The notes: a model not told the origin generated them from the sequence alone. DNA of 54,309 nucleotides from an uncultured Telmatospirillum sp. (GCA_903858635.1 CAIOJO010000557.1:1-54309), one strand, 5' to 3'; positions 1 through 10,071 are shown, counted from the first letter of the stretch. Numbers and translations: made by a program.

Positions 1-123
1 CGCTTGTCGCGCAATGCCGATATGACGTGGAGCTCGCCCATCTCTTCGTCTTTCCTTGGTGGTGGAATGACAAGATTTTAACCGATGGCGGGCGGCGACG
101 GTACGCAGCCGTGGTGGCGGCTG

Positions 124-1572
124 CTACATAATGCCGGTCAATTGTGTTGTGCTGACCGACAGTGTCGCGCCGCTATCAATCAGAACGATGTGAGCGAGCT
201 TACCCGCCGCCACCAGGCTCTGCAGAGCGTCAATGTTGCCGCGCACATTCGCCGCCCAATCGAAGACGTCCACTGACGCCACATGGGCTTGCGTCGCGAC
301 GCTGGCCGCATTAGCGGCGCTCGTGCCGGCGACCGACAAGTTGTAGCCGCTCGAAATCTTCCCGAGTGCGGAGGCGTCGCTCGTCAACGCCGACACCCCC
401 ACCGTCAACGTCGGCGTGCCGCTATCCGTCAAGACAATGCTCGAAAGATCGTGCGCCGCTGCCGCGCTCTGCAGAACATCCATCTTGAGCGACACATTGG
501 CTGCGCTGTCGGTCACGGCGACCGGAGAGGTAAGCAGACCGTTTTGAAATACCTGGGCAAAATTCGCCGCGGTCATGGAGGAAACGAGAGACGACCCATT
601 CAAAGTGAGCTGGAACGGCGCAGAGACCCCGTTATGCGTGCCGATGCCGACGACCTGGTCATTGTCATTGATACTGTTCGCGTCGGTCAGCACCCAGCCC
701 GAATTGGCCGGCAACAGGCCGTTGAGGTCGATGATGGTGCCGTTCTGCCAAAGGACCGCATGGTAGAGGGAAGAACTCCCGACTTCGCCGACGATGATCC
801 CGGCGGAATTGATCGATTGGGCCTTGCTGTAACTGTAGCCTGCCAGCGTCCCCAGATCGGCCATGCGGCCGTTCTGCCACAGAAAGGCGTGTGTAACGCC
901 GCTCGCCGTGGTGTTGTAGCCGACCACCTGGCCTTGATTGTTGATGGCGTCCGCGTAACTGGCCGATCCCGCCGAGAGCACACCAAGATCCGTCATGGTG
1001 CCGTTCTGCCAGAGGAACGCATGGTTGATATTGCCGTAGGTCAGAGAATGACCCACCACCTGGCCGGAATTGTTGATGGCATAGGCGGCGCTGGTGGCCA
1101 CGCCGGCCGCGGGGGTGATGGCTCCAGGCAGGGCGCCCAGATTGGTCATTATGCCGTTCTGCCAAAGGAAAGCTTCGTCCACGCCGCTGCTGGTGTCGCC
1201 ATCACCAACCACTTGGCCTTGGTCATTCACGGCGGTGGCTTCGGACATGATCCCGCCGAGGGTTCCGAGGTCGATCGCCGCCCCGTCCTGCCACAAGACG
1301 GCATGCGAACTGGTGGACGGACCCCAGCATCCGCCGACGATCAGCCCATTGTCATTGATGCCGAGTGCTACACCGAAGGTATCGCCGGATATGTTCCACA
1401 GGGCACTGATCAAACCGCCCTGCCACGAGTCTGCTTCGAAGACAAAGGCACCAGACAGGTAGTATCCTGAAGCACCAGTCACCTGGCCAGAACTGTTTAT
1501 AACTTCAGGAATACTAGCAGCTCCTGTCGATGGCAATGCGAGGGCTGTTATACTGGCAATCGTGAAAGACAT
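124..1572 (-). CDS. HAF-repeat protein with C-terminal 'DSAANV' repeats, probable surface/secreted protein
   Basis: 482 aa. Five repeats of the type HAxLWQ(D/N)G followed by a hydrophobic 'xDLGxL' strand and 'INxxGQVVG' occupy roughly residues 75-330, the pattern of the HAF (beta-propeller-like) repeat family. The last 130 residues carry two copies of a different repeat, D-x-AANV followed by 'LQS' and 'IVL(T/I)DSG', as found in large secreted alphaproteobacterial proteins. The N-terminus is hydrophobic but has no basic n-region, so a classical signal peptide is doubtful. An in-frame TGA lies eight codons upstream of the ATG, so the start cannot extend far. The function is unknown; an extracellular role is inferred from the repeats. 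No gene partner is visible. Confidence 0.75.
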   Translation of the reverse strand: MSFTIASITALALPSTGAASIPEVINSSGQVTGASGYYLSGAFVFEADSWQGGLISALWNISGDTFGVALGINDNGLIVGGCWGPSTSSHAVLWQDGAAIDLGTLGGIMSEATAVNDQGQVVGDGDTSSGVDEAFLWQNGIMTNLGALPGAITPAAGVATSAAYAINNSGQVVGHSLTYGNINHAFLWQNGTMTDLGVLSAGSASYADAINNQGQVVGYNTTASGVTHAFLWQNGRMADLGTLAGYSYSKAQSINSAGIIVGEVGSSSLYHAVLWQNGTIIDLNGLLPANSGWVLTDANSINDNDQVVGIGTHNGVSAPFQLTLNGSSLVSSMTAANFAQVFQNGLLTSPVAVTDSAANVSLKMDVLQSAAAAHDLSSIVLTDSGTPTLTVGVSALTSDASALGKISSGYNLSVAGTSAANAASVATQAHVASVDVFDWAANVRGNIDALQSLVAAGKLAHIVLIDSGATLSVSTTQLTGIM

Positions 1573-2334
1573 GGCGATAGCTTTTCTTTCAGATCAGAAC
1601 AAATACCTTGATCGCCGGCAAAGCCGGCTCGAGTCGGGGAAAAGGCGATACAAGCTCGGGCAGGCAAGTCCCGTGTCGCACGCTTCACGCCGCGGTGCCT
1701 GACTGTCCGGCATACCCCCCCGGTTGCCGTAGTCCGAAGTCAGATACACTCATACGATAATGTTTCTCGTTTTACAAATATAGCCGAAGGGCATACATGC
1801 AATTATACTGTCAATATTTAGTATTGTTAAAATATGAAAATTTAGGGAAAAGGAGGTGCTGCGTCTCGCCTATTTCAGCGAGATCACCATTTCGGCGCAG
1901 AACCACTCAAGAGAACTTTTTATATTACGTTGCAGCGCCAGCGTTTGAGGCATGTTCTGACGATAAAAAGCGAGATCGGCAATTTCACCGTCGGCGTGTA
2001 GTCGGCAGGCCAGCCCCTCATCCTCTCCACTTTGTGGAGTAAGAGCGTTCATATAATCGAAAGATTTTTTTCCCTGCACTATATTTAGTAAAATTTTACG
2101 GAGATAGAGCGGCGGCATGTTTGGCGGCATCCCCGGAGATGGGGTGGTTCGTCGCACAGGGCACCGGCAAGGAGAGCTTTCGCCATAGGGGGCTGCTCTT
2201 GGCCGCCTCCGGCGGTCCGGCTCGGCCAATTCGCCCTGGGGTTTGCGGCTTTCCCTCGCCTCCACCACCAAACGGCGCTCCCCCGCCGGCTTCTCCCGCT
2301 TCCACGACGGCGCATCGTTACGGGGAAGCGCCGG
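1573..2334. other. Long non-coding stretch with an AT-rich core
   Basis: No convincing gene fills these 760 bases. Positions 1740-2110 are markedly AT-rich (runs such as taaaatatgaaaattt near 1829) compared with the GC-rich surroundings. Positions 2110-2334 are GC-rich, with open frames that look random. The stretch separates the HAF-repeat gene from the 3' end of the GH15 gene and may hold the promoter of the HAF gene near 1600-1800. One small ORF is listed separately. Confidence 0.5.
1870..2052 (-). CDS. Possible small hypothetical protein (60 aa) in AT-rich DNA
   Basis: An ATG at 2052 opens a 60-codon frame with a mixed acidic/hydrophobic composition (starts MNALTPQSGEDEG, ends AEMVISLK) that reads more like a protein than the neighbouring frames. 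There is only a weak purine-rich stretch upstream (GGGAAAAAAA), the codon use is lower in GC3 than the flanking genes, and I recognise no family. It could equally be chance in AT-rich DNA. Confidence 0.2.
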   Translation of the reverse strand: MNALTPQSGEDEGLACRLHADGEIADLAFYRQNMPQTLALQRNIKSSLEWFCAEMVISLK

Positions 2335-4147
2335 CTATGAAGCCACTGGCGTGTGGGGGGACATGCGCTGCTTCGCCGGTCCGCCGCTACGGGTGAGGTT
2401 ATGCGCGGTATTGACCAGCGTGACGTGGGAAAAGGCCTGCGGGAAATTTCCGAGGAAGCGCTTGGCACGCGGGTCGTACTCCTCGGAGAGAAGGCCAACA
2501 TCGTTTCGCAAAGAGATCAATCTCTCGAAAAGGCGGCGCGCATCCTCGCGCCGGCCCAACAACACGAGATTGTCGGCAAGCCAGAAACTGCAGGCGAGGA
2601 AAGCGCCTTCGCCGGCCGGCAGGCCATCGCTGATCACGCTCGTATCGTAGCGCAGGACGAGACCGTCCACCGTCAGGTGACGCTCGATCGACTCGACGGT
2701 GCTCCGCACGCGTGGATCACTTGGCGGCAGGAATCCGACGAGCGGCATAAGCAGAATGCTGGCGTCGAGATGTTTCGAGCCGTATGACTGGACGAAGGCG
2801 CCGATTTCGGGGTTGAAGCCGTTACGGCAGACCTCCGCGTGGATCTGATTGCGCAAGGCCTTCCAATGGTCGAGAGGGCCCTCGAGCCCGAACTGTTCAG
2901 CGCTCTTGACGGCGCGATCGACGGCCACCCAGGCCATCACCTTTGAATAGGTGAACTGCCGCGGTTCGCCGCGATTTTCCCAAATGCCCCGGTCAGGCTT
3001 GTCCCAAATCGTTTCGAGATGATCGATGAGGGGCTCGCTGAAGCGCCCAGCCGGTCTCGCTCGCGGCCAGCTTGCCGCTGCGCCCTTGGTGCAGCGCATC
3101 CATGACTTCGCCATAGATGTCGAGTTGCAACTGCTCGAAAGCGGCGTTGCCGATCCGTACCGGTTTGGAATTTTCGTAGCCAGGCAGCCACGGCACCTCC
3201 CATTCGGTAAGGCGCCGCTCGCCGGCGATTCCGTACATGATTTGCACTTGTGCGGGCACACCGGCGACGGCGCGATGCAGCCACGCACGCCACGCCTGTG
3301 CTTCCTTGTAGTAGCCGCCATTCATCAGTGCCAGCAGCGTAAAGGTCGCATCGCGCAGCCAGCAAAGCCGATAATCCCAGTTGCGTTTGCCGCCGACCTG
3401 CTCCGGCAATGAGGTCGTCGTCGCCGCGACGATGCCCCCAGTGGGGCTGTAGGTCAGCGCTTTCAGCGTGATGAGGGAGCGACGCACGGCTTCGGACCAT
3501 TCCCCGGTCTCCGCGCACCGGCTTGCCCAGACCCGCCAGAATGCCTCGGTGTCGGCCAGTGCGGCTGCCGCATCGACCGGGCGGGGTGGCGGCAAGTGTG
3601 AGGCCACATAAGTGAGAACGAACGGGACCGTCTGTCCGGCGGCAACGGTGAACTCGCCAACCGTGGTGAGATCTTCGCCCCGCAGCGATACCGGAGTGCG
3701 CAAGACGACCATGTCAGGTCCGGCGATTGCGCAAAGCGTGCCGTCCTCAAGGCGCGTGACCCACGGCACCAACGAGCCATAATCGAAGCGGATGATCAGT
3801 TCGGTCCGCATGGCCACCTGCCCCCGCCTACCGATCACCATCCGAATAACGTCGGAGGCCTTGCCGCGCGGCGGCATGAAGTCGATGACGGTGACTGCGC
3901 CATCCGTCGTCTCGATATCCGTCTCAAGGATTAGCGTGTCGTCCCGGTAGCGCCGCGTGCGGCGCGCCGACGCATCAGACGGAGCGATGAGCCAGCGACC
4001 GTGCTCAGGACGACCGAGGAGTGCGGCAAAGCACGCGCCGCTGTCGAAACGCGGCCAGCACAGCCAATCGATGGAGCCGTCGCGCGCCACCAGGGCTGCC
4101 GTCTCGCAGTCGCCGAGCAGGGCATAATCCTCGATCTTGCAAGCCAT
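2335..4147 (-). pseudogene. GH15 glucoamylase/trehalase-like gene, single-base frameshift
   Basis: Two overlapping frames together give about 603 aa, the usual length of bacterial GH15 proteins that hydrolyse alpha-glucosidic substrates (maltooligosaccharide or trehalose type). The 5' frame starts at ATG 4147 (MACKIEDYALLGD) and shows DGSIDWLCWPRFDSG, then RNWDYRLCWLRDATF, then WLPGYENSKPVRIGNAA. It breaks after ETGWALQRA. The second frame resumes at once with LIDHLETIWDKPD and continues to the family-typical end FPQAFSHVTLVNTAHNL. Removing one base from the GGGG run at 3030-3033 (CCCC in the coding strand) restores one frame. No other lesion is visible, so this is either a recent mutation or a sequencing error. 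An ATG at 4183 gives a 12-residue extension with no family support. Confidence 0.85.
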
Positions 4148-4426
4148 GGGGACGCCTGGACGACGGGCCAATCCGTCTTGCAATAGATGGGCATTCCGGC
4201 AGCCGGCGGTCCAAGAATCGATTGGCTTCGAGCTCCTGATTCCGGCCTATCCCGACAGGGGCCGTTGACGGATGCCTCCGGCCGACCGTGGGCGCCCCAC
4301 CAGACTGCGTCTTCGTCTCGATGCCGCAGAGATTGCCCCGTCGGTTCGTTTGAGGTTGGCCTCTTGTCGCCAGGCAGTTCGCCTCACTATTTGTGACGAC
4401 GAGAGGGGAACGGAGCGTACACCAGG

Positions 4427-4888
4427 ATGGCGTCCAGGAGGCAGGCCGTGGCCGAAACGGTGAGACAGGCGCTGGAAGATCCGATCAGCAACGTCTTGGA
4501 CCGCGACAGCGCGGTAAAAACGGCCGATTTCCTACTCTATTCGTCGTGGACGACGATCGCGCGGCGCCCTGGCAGCGAGATCTCGTGGACGCTGAACTGG
4601 CCGTACGAACCTTCGGTGGGCGACACCCTGGGGGCCGATATTCCCGATGTTTTCCCGGCGCAACGCTTCGCGCTACAGCCCGGGGCCAGCGAAATGAGTA
4701 GCCCGGTCTTGATATCGCTCGACAGTGCCGTGTCAGGCGCGGGCGGTTTGTGGCCGCGAGAAGGGAGGAACGGAAGGGCGACGTCACAACCTGGTACCGC
4801 TGCTGCGGCTCAATCCGCCGAAGCGGCAAGGGTCTTCGCCGGATGGGTACTCTACGTATGGAGGGCAACGACGGAGGAGAAGGGATAA
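4427..4888 (+). pseudogene. Fragment resembling quinol nitric oxide reductase (qNOR) N-terminal region
   Basis: The frame has strong GC3 bias, as expected of coding DNA, and about 45 residues read like the qNOR segment between the periplasmic domain and the first catalytic helices: ADFLLYSSWTTIARRPG followed by SWTLNWPYEPSVGDT (compare the family pattern FFFWxxWxxxxxRPG...YTNNWPxEPLVGNxPT). After about residue 70 the similarity stops and no membrane helices follow, although real qNOR is about 750 aa with many helices. It is therefore best read as a remnant. The family assignment is from memory of the motif and is moderately uncertain; an unrelated hypothetical protein cannot be excluded. Confidence 0.4.
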
Positions 4889-4894
4889 AACGGT

Positions 4895-6781
4895 ATGACG
4901 ACAGATCGTCATCGGCGGCAAGGTCGGAGGCCCGCTGCCCTGCCGGTGTCCCTGCATTTTGCAGATGGCAGGCGCGCCTGTTCGGGCCCAGGCCGCATCA
5001 TCGACACCCTTCGCCAAGCCTTGATCGTGCTCGACGAGAAGCTGTGCGTGATTTCTGCTAACTGCGCCTTCTACCACGCCTTCGCCCTCGTACCGGAGGA
5101 GACGGTTGGCCTGCACCTCGTTGAAGTCGGCGACCACCGCCTGGATGTGCCGGCACTCCGCAGCTTCCTCAATCTGTGCGGAACCGCCGACGCGGCCATA
5201 GAGGATTATGAGATGGAGATCGAACTGCCGGCACTCGGCAGTCGGATGTTGCTGCTGAATGCCCAGAAGATTCGCGAAGACCCTGAGGCAAACTGCGAGA
5301 TTGTGGTGACGATCGACGACGTCACCGAGCGCAGGCGTGTGGAGACGGCATTGAAAGCCGCCAAATGGCACGCAGAACGCGCCAATCTCAGCAAATCGCG
5401 CTTCCTTGCTGCCGCCAGCCATGACTTACGGCAACGACTGCAGACTCTCAGCCTAATGCGGGAAATCTTGGCGAAGAAGATCAAGGACAATAAGGACGAA
5501 GAGGCATTGCAGCTGGTCACCCACATCAGCGAGACGGCGGGCGCTCTTTCGGGCGAGTTGGAGACGCTCACCGACATTAACCAGCTAGAGGCTGGGATCG
5601 TGCACCCGGAAAAGGTCAATTTCCCGATCAACAACTTGCTTGAGCAGTTGAGGATCGAGTTCGCCGACCATGCGCAGGCGCATGGTCTCCTCTGGCATGT
5701 GGCCCCGTGCCGGCTGAGCGCTTGGAGCGATCCGCGACTACTCGCGCAGATGTTTCGCAACCTGCTCTCGAACGTGCTGAAAAACATGGAGCGGGGTAAA
5801 ATCTTGCTCGGTTGTCGGCAGCACGGCGACAGGCTGCGCATCGAGGTATGGCATACCGGGGGCGGTATTTCCGAGGGGCAACTGCAGGCCATCTTTGGAA
5901 ATTCACATCAGATAGACAATGCCGGCTGCGAGTGTGGCCTCGGCCTCGCGATCGCAAGGCGTCTCGGGGATCTACTGGGGCATGCCCTCATCGCCCGCTC
6001 TCGCCCGGACTCGGGATCGGTCTACGCCATCGAGGTGCCACGCACCAAGCCCGTCAGGGCAACGGAATTGACGCACTTGGCCCAGTCCCTTCTCACCGAG
6101 CCGCGGCAACCGCCAGTGCAGGCGGGCTCGCCGCTGCGGGCCCAATCGAGAGGCGATATACTGCAGCCAACCATCTTCGTGGTTGACGACGAAGTGTCGG
6201 TGCGCGAGGCAATGCGCGGGTTGCTTCAGGAAGAAGGATGGCTGGTCGAGGTCTATCCGAGCGCCGAGGCGTTCCTCGAGGCCGATCACCCTGGCCGCTT
6301 GGGATGCCTCGTGGTCGATGCCCGGATGCCACGCATGGGTGGGGTCGAACTCCTGGAGCGACTCAAGACCGAGGACGGCGGGCTGCCGGCCATCATGATT
6401 ACCGGCCATGGCAACATCCGACTGGCAGTTCGCGCGATGAAGGCCGGTGCCATGGCTTTCTTAGAAAAGCCGGTTCAATTCGATGAACTGATCGTCAACA
6501 TCGAGCGGGCCCTGGAACTGACGAGGAATTCCGTCGCGCTTTCGTCCTTGCGCAAGGAGGCTGCGAGGCGGATCGCCGAGATGACCCCGCGCGAGCGTCA
6601 GGTGGTCGAAATGGTCGTCGAAGGCAATCCGAACAAACAGATCGCTTACGTGCTCGGCATCAGCCAAAGGACCGTCGAGACCCATCGCGCCACCGCTATG
6701 AAGAAGATCGGCGCACGGACAATTTCCGAGCTGATCCATATGACAATCTCTGCAGCACGCCACGACGTTGGCTTGAAGTAA
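4895..6781 (+). CDS. Hybrid sensor histidine kinase fused to FixJ-type REC-LuxR response regulator
   Basis: 628 aa, apparently cytosolic (no membrane helix). A PAS-like region lies at about residues 33-145. The HisKA motif AASHDLRQ has phospho-accepting His176. The HATPase region has the N box LLSNVLKN (about 291) and the G2 box GLGLAIARRL (about 348). A receiver domain from about 426 has acidic VVDDE, phospho-acceptor D476 (VVDARMP) and the K of LEKPVQ. A LuxR/FixJ HTH ends the protein (TPRERQVVEMVVEG...QRTVETHRA, about 575-620). Kinase and DNA-binding output sit on one chain, whereas FixL/FixJ are normally two proteins. Oddities: the G1 box reads WHTGGGI, with His where Asp normally contacts adenine, and RQRLQTL replaces the usual RQPLQ. 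A clear SD, GGAGGAGAAGG, precedes ATG 4895. It probably controls neighbouring carbohydrate/stress genes (inference). Confidence 0.9.
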   Translation: MTTDRHRRQGRRPAALPVSLHFADGRRACSGPGRIIDTLRQALIVLDEKLCVISANCAFYHAFALVPEETVGLHLVEVGDHRLDVPALRSFLNLCGTADAAIEDYEMEIELPALGSRMLLLNAQKIREDPEANCEIVVTIDDVTERRRVETALKAAKWHAERANLSKSRFLAAASHDLRQRLQTLSLMREILAKKIKDNKDEEALQLVTHISETAGALSGELETLTDINQLEAGIVHPEKVNFPINNLLEQLRIEFADHAQAHGLLWHVAPCRLSAWSDPRLLAQMFRNLLSNVLKNMERGKILLGCRQHGDRLRIEVWHTGGGISEGQLQAIFGNSHQIDNAGCECGLGLAIARRLGDLLGHALIARSRPDSGSVYAIEVPRTKPVRATELTHLAQSLLTEPRQPPVQAGSPLRAQSRGDILQPTIFVVDDEVSVREAMRGLLQEEGWLVEVYPSAEAFLEADHPGRLGCLVVDARMPRMGGVELLERLKTEDGGLPAIMITGHGNIRLAVRAMKAGAMAFLEKPVQFDELIVNIERALELTRNSVALSSLRKEAARRIAEMTPRERQVVEMVVEGNPNKQIAYVLGISQRTVETHRATAMKKIGARTISELIHMTISAARHDVGLK

Positions 6782-6816
6782 GAGGTGGCGAAAAACCTGT
6801 GCGACAGCCCCAGGCG

Positions 6817-6879
6817 ATGCCGACGATCTTCACGATAGGCCATTCAACGCGCATGATCGCCGACCCCGCTCCGCTCTGA
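6817..6879 (+). pseudogene. 5' remnant of a DUF488-type gene
   Basis: ATG at 6817 gives MPTIFTIGHSTR and then loses resemblance, stopping at TGA 6877-6879. M-x-T-I-F-T-I-G-H-S-T-R is the hallmark N-terminus of DUF488 proteins, which are about 120-180 aa. Only about 14 family residues survive, so this is a decayed stub left between the kinase gene and the PRC-barrel gene. Confidence 0.5.
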
Positions 6880-6884
6880 GATAT

Positions 6885-6903
6885 CTCCGTAGTTTCCGAG
6901 TCT
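6885..6903 (+). promoter_or_regulatory. 19-bp element, copy 1 (upstream of PRC-barrel/tkt)
   Basis: CTCCGTAGTTTCCGAGTCT, identical to the minus-strand sequence at 19726-19744. It lies 212 bp upstream of ATG 7115 and reads in the direction of that gene. The matching copy has the same orientation relative to the PPP operon, which argues for a control site rather than a transposon end. Confidence 0.5.
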
Positions 6904-7114
6904 ACCGCCGTTATCCCCGCTCGCTAAGATCGGAGCCGTTGACTCAGGAAAATTGGTCCGATGCTGAACTTACCGTTAGCGATTCACGTGTGGCACTGAC
7001 CCGGATCCCACCTGCGCACGGTGTGGCGGATCCGTGCACCAAGCCACCGCTGCCCATGCCAGGTCAGAGAGTTGCATTCAATCAGCCAGCCATATCGGCG
7101 TAGAGGAGTGAGCC

Positions 7115-7900
7115 ATGTTGTGGAAAGCGTCGACGATCAATGGCTATGCCGTCGAGGCGAGCGATGGTCGGCTCGGGACCGTCAGCGACTTGCTGTTTGA
7201 GGACGAGGGCTGGGCCATTCGATGGCTGGTCGTCGACACCGGCAGTTGGCTCCCTGGCCGCAAAGTTCTTCTGCCGCTTTCGGCCTTGGGGCAACCCGAT
7301 CAGGCCCTGCGCCAGTTTCCCGTCACCCTGACCATGCAACAGGTCAAGGACAGCCCGGATGTCGACACGGATCGGCCTGTGTCACGGCAGGTCGAGGCCC
7401 ATGTCTACGATCACTACGGTTGGGATCCCTATTGGGGTGGCAGCTTCATCCCAATGAGCAACGCCATGGCGATGCCCTTCGTTGCGCCGCTTCATCTATC
7501 GGGGTCAACGCCGCGTGACCCGGTCAGCGCCGATACTCAGCCCAACGAGGGCGCCCCCCATCTCCGCAGCATCGCAGCTGTCTCCGGGTACCATATCCAG
7601 GCCACCGATGGGGAGATCGGTCATGTCGAGGACTTTCTCGTGGATGATGCCGGCTGGAGCATCCGTTACATCACCGTGGATACCAGAAACTGGTGGCCGG
7701 GCGAGAGGGTCTTGATCTCACCGCGCTCGGTCCGAGAAATCGATTGGGCGGGCAGGCTGATCCATCTCGACATCGATCGCCAGAAGGTGAAAGGCAGTCC
7801 GTCGTACCATCCGTCCAGCACCGTAGACGGAGTCTACGAGGAAAAATTCCAGTCGTATTACGCGGCATTAGGAGCGTCGCTAATTAAGGATAAGGAATAA
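7115..7900 (+). CDS. Protein with two PRC-barrel domains
   Basis: 261 aa. Two homologous PRC-barrel domains, at about residues 3-85 and 160-240, each have the pattern GYxxxATDGxxGxVxDxLxxDxGWxIRxxxVDTxxWxPGxxVLxxP. They are joined by a linker rich in Trp, Pro, Met and His ([11 protein letters not shown]). There is no signal peptide or membrane helix. PRC-barrel proteins act in RNA processing (RimM), photosynthetic reaction centres and many stress-associated proteins; the role here is unknown. An SD, GAGGAG, precedes the ATG. Transketolase follows after 56 bp on the same strand, so the two may be co-transcribed. Confidence 0.85.
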   Translation: MLWKASTINGYAVEASDGRLGTVSDLLFEDEGWAIRWLVVDTGSWLPGRKVLLPLSALGQPDQALRQFPVTLTMQQVKDSPDVDTDRPVSRQVEAHVYDHYGWDPYWGGSFIPMSNAMAMPFVAPLHLSGSTPRDPVSADTQPNEGAPHLRSIAAVSGYHIQATDGEIGHVEDFLVDDAGWSIRYITVDTRNWWPGERVLISPRSVREIDWAGRLIHLDIDRQKVKGSPSYHPSSTVDGVYEEKFQSYYAALGASLIKDKE

Positions 7901-7956
7901 CGGCGGCACGGCCTCTGCAACCCAGATGGCATGCTTCCGAGCCAAGGAGAAATCGG

Positions 7957-10026
7957 ATGAAGGCAGCAACGCCTCCCGACCCTGCATTGGATAATGAGTG
8001 TATCAACACTCTGCGCTTCCTCTCGGTGGACGCCGTGCAAAAGGCCGATAGCGGGCATCCGGGAATGCCGATGGGCGCTGCGCCGATGGCGTATGTGCTG
8101 TGGTCCCGGTTCCTCAAGCACAATCCGGCCAACCCTGGATGGTTCGACCGTGATCGCTTCGTGCTCTCTCCAGGGCACGGATCGATGTTGCTGTATAGTT
8201 TGCTTCACCTCACCGGTTACGAACTGCCTCTCGGACAAATCAAGAAATTTCGCGAATGGGGCAGCATGACGCCGGGCCACCCCGAGCGTGGCGTCACCCC
8301 AGGCGTCGAGATGACCACCGGGCCGCTCGGTCAAGGTTTCGGCAACGGTGTGGGTCTGGCGATGGCCGAGGCACATCTGGCCGCCTGTTACAATCGCCTC
8401 AACTTCGAGATCGTCGATCATTTCACATACGGGATCGTCAGCGACGGCGATCTGATGGAAGGCGTCTCCTCGGAGGCTGCATCCCTGGCCGGCCATTTGA
8501 AGCTCGGCAAGTTGATCTACCTCTATGACGACAACCATGTGACGCTGTCGGCCGGAACCGATCTCACCTTCACCGAGGATCGCGCGCGCCGCTTCGAGGC
8601 CTATGGCTGGCACATCCAGTCGATCGCAGACGGCACTGACCTGGTGGCTATCGACAGGGCGCTGCGCGCGGCGCGCGGCGAAACGGAACGCCCGTCGCTG
8701 ATTCTGGTGCGCACCCACATTGGTTACGGTTCGCCCGACAAACAGGACAGTTTTGAATCACACGGATCGCCGCTGGGGGTCGAGGAGGTCCGGCTGACCA
8801 AGGAGAAGTTGGGCTGGCCGGCCGAGCCGCCATTTTATATCCCAGAGCCGGCGCGCCACCATTTTGGCGAGGCTATCGAGCGGGGAACGTTGGCCGAGAC
8901 GGAGTGGAGCGACAAATTCTCAACCTACGCCCAGGCGTTTCCAGATCTGGCCAAAAGTTTTCAACAGGTCATGCGCGGCGAATTGCCCGATGGATGGGAT
9001 CGGGACATTCCCGTCTTCCCCGCTGATGCAAAAGGCCTGGCGACCCGCGTCGCGGCGGGGAAGGTAATGAATGCCGCGGCTTCTCGCTTGCCGGCATTGA
9101 TCGGCGGCTCGGCGGATCTGAATCCGTCGACCCATACTGCACTCTCGGGACTGGGAGATTTTGAGCCAATCGGAATGAACCTATGCGACAAGCAAGGCGC
9201 GGTGGATGGTGTCTGGGGCTATGCCGGTCGCAATCTTTACTTTGGCGTACGCGAGCATGGCATGGGGGCGATCCTGAACGGTTTGGCTGCGCATGGCGGA
9301 GCGGTGCCGTTTGGCGCGACATTTCTTGTTTTCTCCGATTACATGCGGCCGCCGATCCGCCTCGCCGCCCTGATGGGACTGCACGTGATCTATGTCTTCA
9401 CCCATGACAGCATCGCCCTGGGACAGGACGGATCCACCCATCAACCGGTCGAGCAACTCGCCAACCTGCGTGCGATTCCCGGCCTCACGGTCATTCGGCC
9501 GGGCGATGCCAATGAGACGGCCGTCGCTTGGCGCGTCGCACTAGAAGCGGAAGACCATCCTGTTGCATTGGTTCTGACGCGTCAGAATGTGCCGACGCTC
9601 GATCGCACTCAATTTGCCCCGGCGGACGGTTTGCGCCATGGCGCATATGTCTTGGCCGATGCGCCGAACGGCAAGCCGGACGCCATCCTGATAGGAAGCG
9701 GTTCCGAGGTCGATCTGATCATCGCCGCCCGACGCAAACTGCAAGACCACGGCATCAAGGTGCGCGTTGTCTCCATGCCCAGCTGGGAATTGTTCGACGC
9801 CCAACCGCAGAATTACCGCGACCAAGTCTTGTTACCGTCAATACATCCGCGACTTTCCGTCGAAGCGGGAGTTTCGCAGGGTTGGCATCGCTACGTCGGA
9901 GATCACGGTGCCGTCCTCAGCGTAGAGCGCTTCGGTGCATCGGCTCCGGGCGATGTGGTGATGCGCGAATATGGCTTTACCGTCGAAAATATATGCAAAC
10001 GAGTTCTGACCCTGCTGCATTCATGA
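7957..10026 (+). CDS. tkt: Transketolase
   Basis: 689 aa, full length for the family. This thiamine-diphosphate enzyme moves two-carbon units between xylulose-5-P and ribose-5-P or erythrose-4-P in the cytosol. Seen: the N-terminal pyrophosphate-binding domain with [13 protein letters not shown] and [10 protein letters not shown]; the cofactor motif [13 protein letters not shown] ending in YDDN; the pyrimidine domain with GVREHGMGA and [12 protein letters not shown]; and the C-terminal domain with SGSEVDLI. A strong SD, AAGGAG, lies 8 bases before the ATG. It ends 196 bp from the convergent 3' end of the PPP operon, whose enzymes supply and use its substrates. With Tal, Rpe and RpiA it completes the non-oxidative branch. 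Confidence 0.97.
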   Translation: MKAATPPDPALDNECINTLRFLSVDAVQKADSGHPGMPMGAAPMAYVLWSRFLKHNPANPGWFDRDRFVLSPGHGSMLLYSLLHLTGYELPLGQIKKFREWGSMTPGHPERGVTPGVEMTTGPLGQGFGNGVGLAMAEAHLAACYNRLNFEIVDHFTYGIVSDGDLMEGVSSEAASLAGHLKLGKLIYLYDDNHVTLSAGTDLTFTEDRARRFEAYGWHIQSIADGTDLVAIDRALRAARGETERPSLILVRTHIGYGSPDKQDSFESHGSPLGVEEVRLTKEKLGWPAEPPFYIPEPARHHFGEAIERGTLAETEWSDKFSTYAQAFPDLAKSFQQVMRGELPDGWDRDIPVFPADAKGLATRVAAGKVMNAAASRLPALIGGSADLNPSTHTALSGLGDFEPIGMNLCDKQGAVDGVWGYAGRNLYFGVREHGMGAILNGLAAHGGAVPFGATFLVFSDYMRPPIRLAALMGLHVIYVFTHDSIALGQDGSTHQPVEQLANLRAIPGLTVIRPGDANETAVAWRVALEAEDHPVALVLTRQNVPTLDRTQFAPADGLRHGAYVLADAPNGKPDAILIGSGSEVDLIIAARRKLQDHGIKVRVVSMPSWELFDAQPQNYRDQVLLPSIHPRLSVEAGVSQGWHRYVGDHGAVLSVERFGASAPGDVVMREYGFTVENICKRVLTLLHS

Positions 10027-10071
10027 ATGCGAACGCGTCTGGGGCAGACTTCTCGAAGGCCATGGATCCCC

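Larger units (their letters stand above)
6782..7114. other. Promoter region upstream of the PRC-barrel gene
   Basis: Contains the DUF488 start remnant (6817-6879), the 19-bp element at 6885-6903, and the SD GAGGAGTGAGCC just before ATG 7115. I see no further gene. The region probably carries the promoter for the PRC-barrel gene and possibly transketolase. Confidence 0.5.

Noticed and set aside
1-81. Frame open from the left edge ending in TAA at 81 (tail MTRF)
   Set aside because: Could be the last 26 codons of a gene outside the window, but it is too short to recognise and the composition is not decisive.
1731-1746. CCGTAGTCCGAAGTC, loosely similar to the 19-bp shared element
   Set aside because: It lacks two central bases and has another mismatch; not convincing as a third copy.
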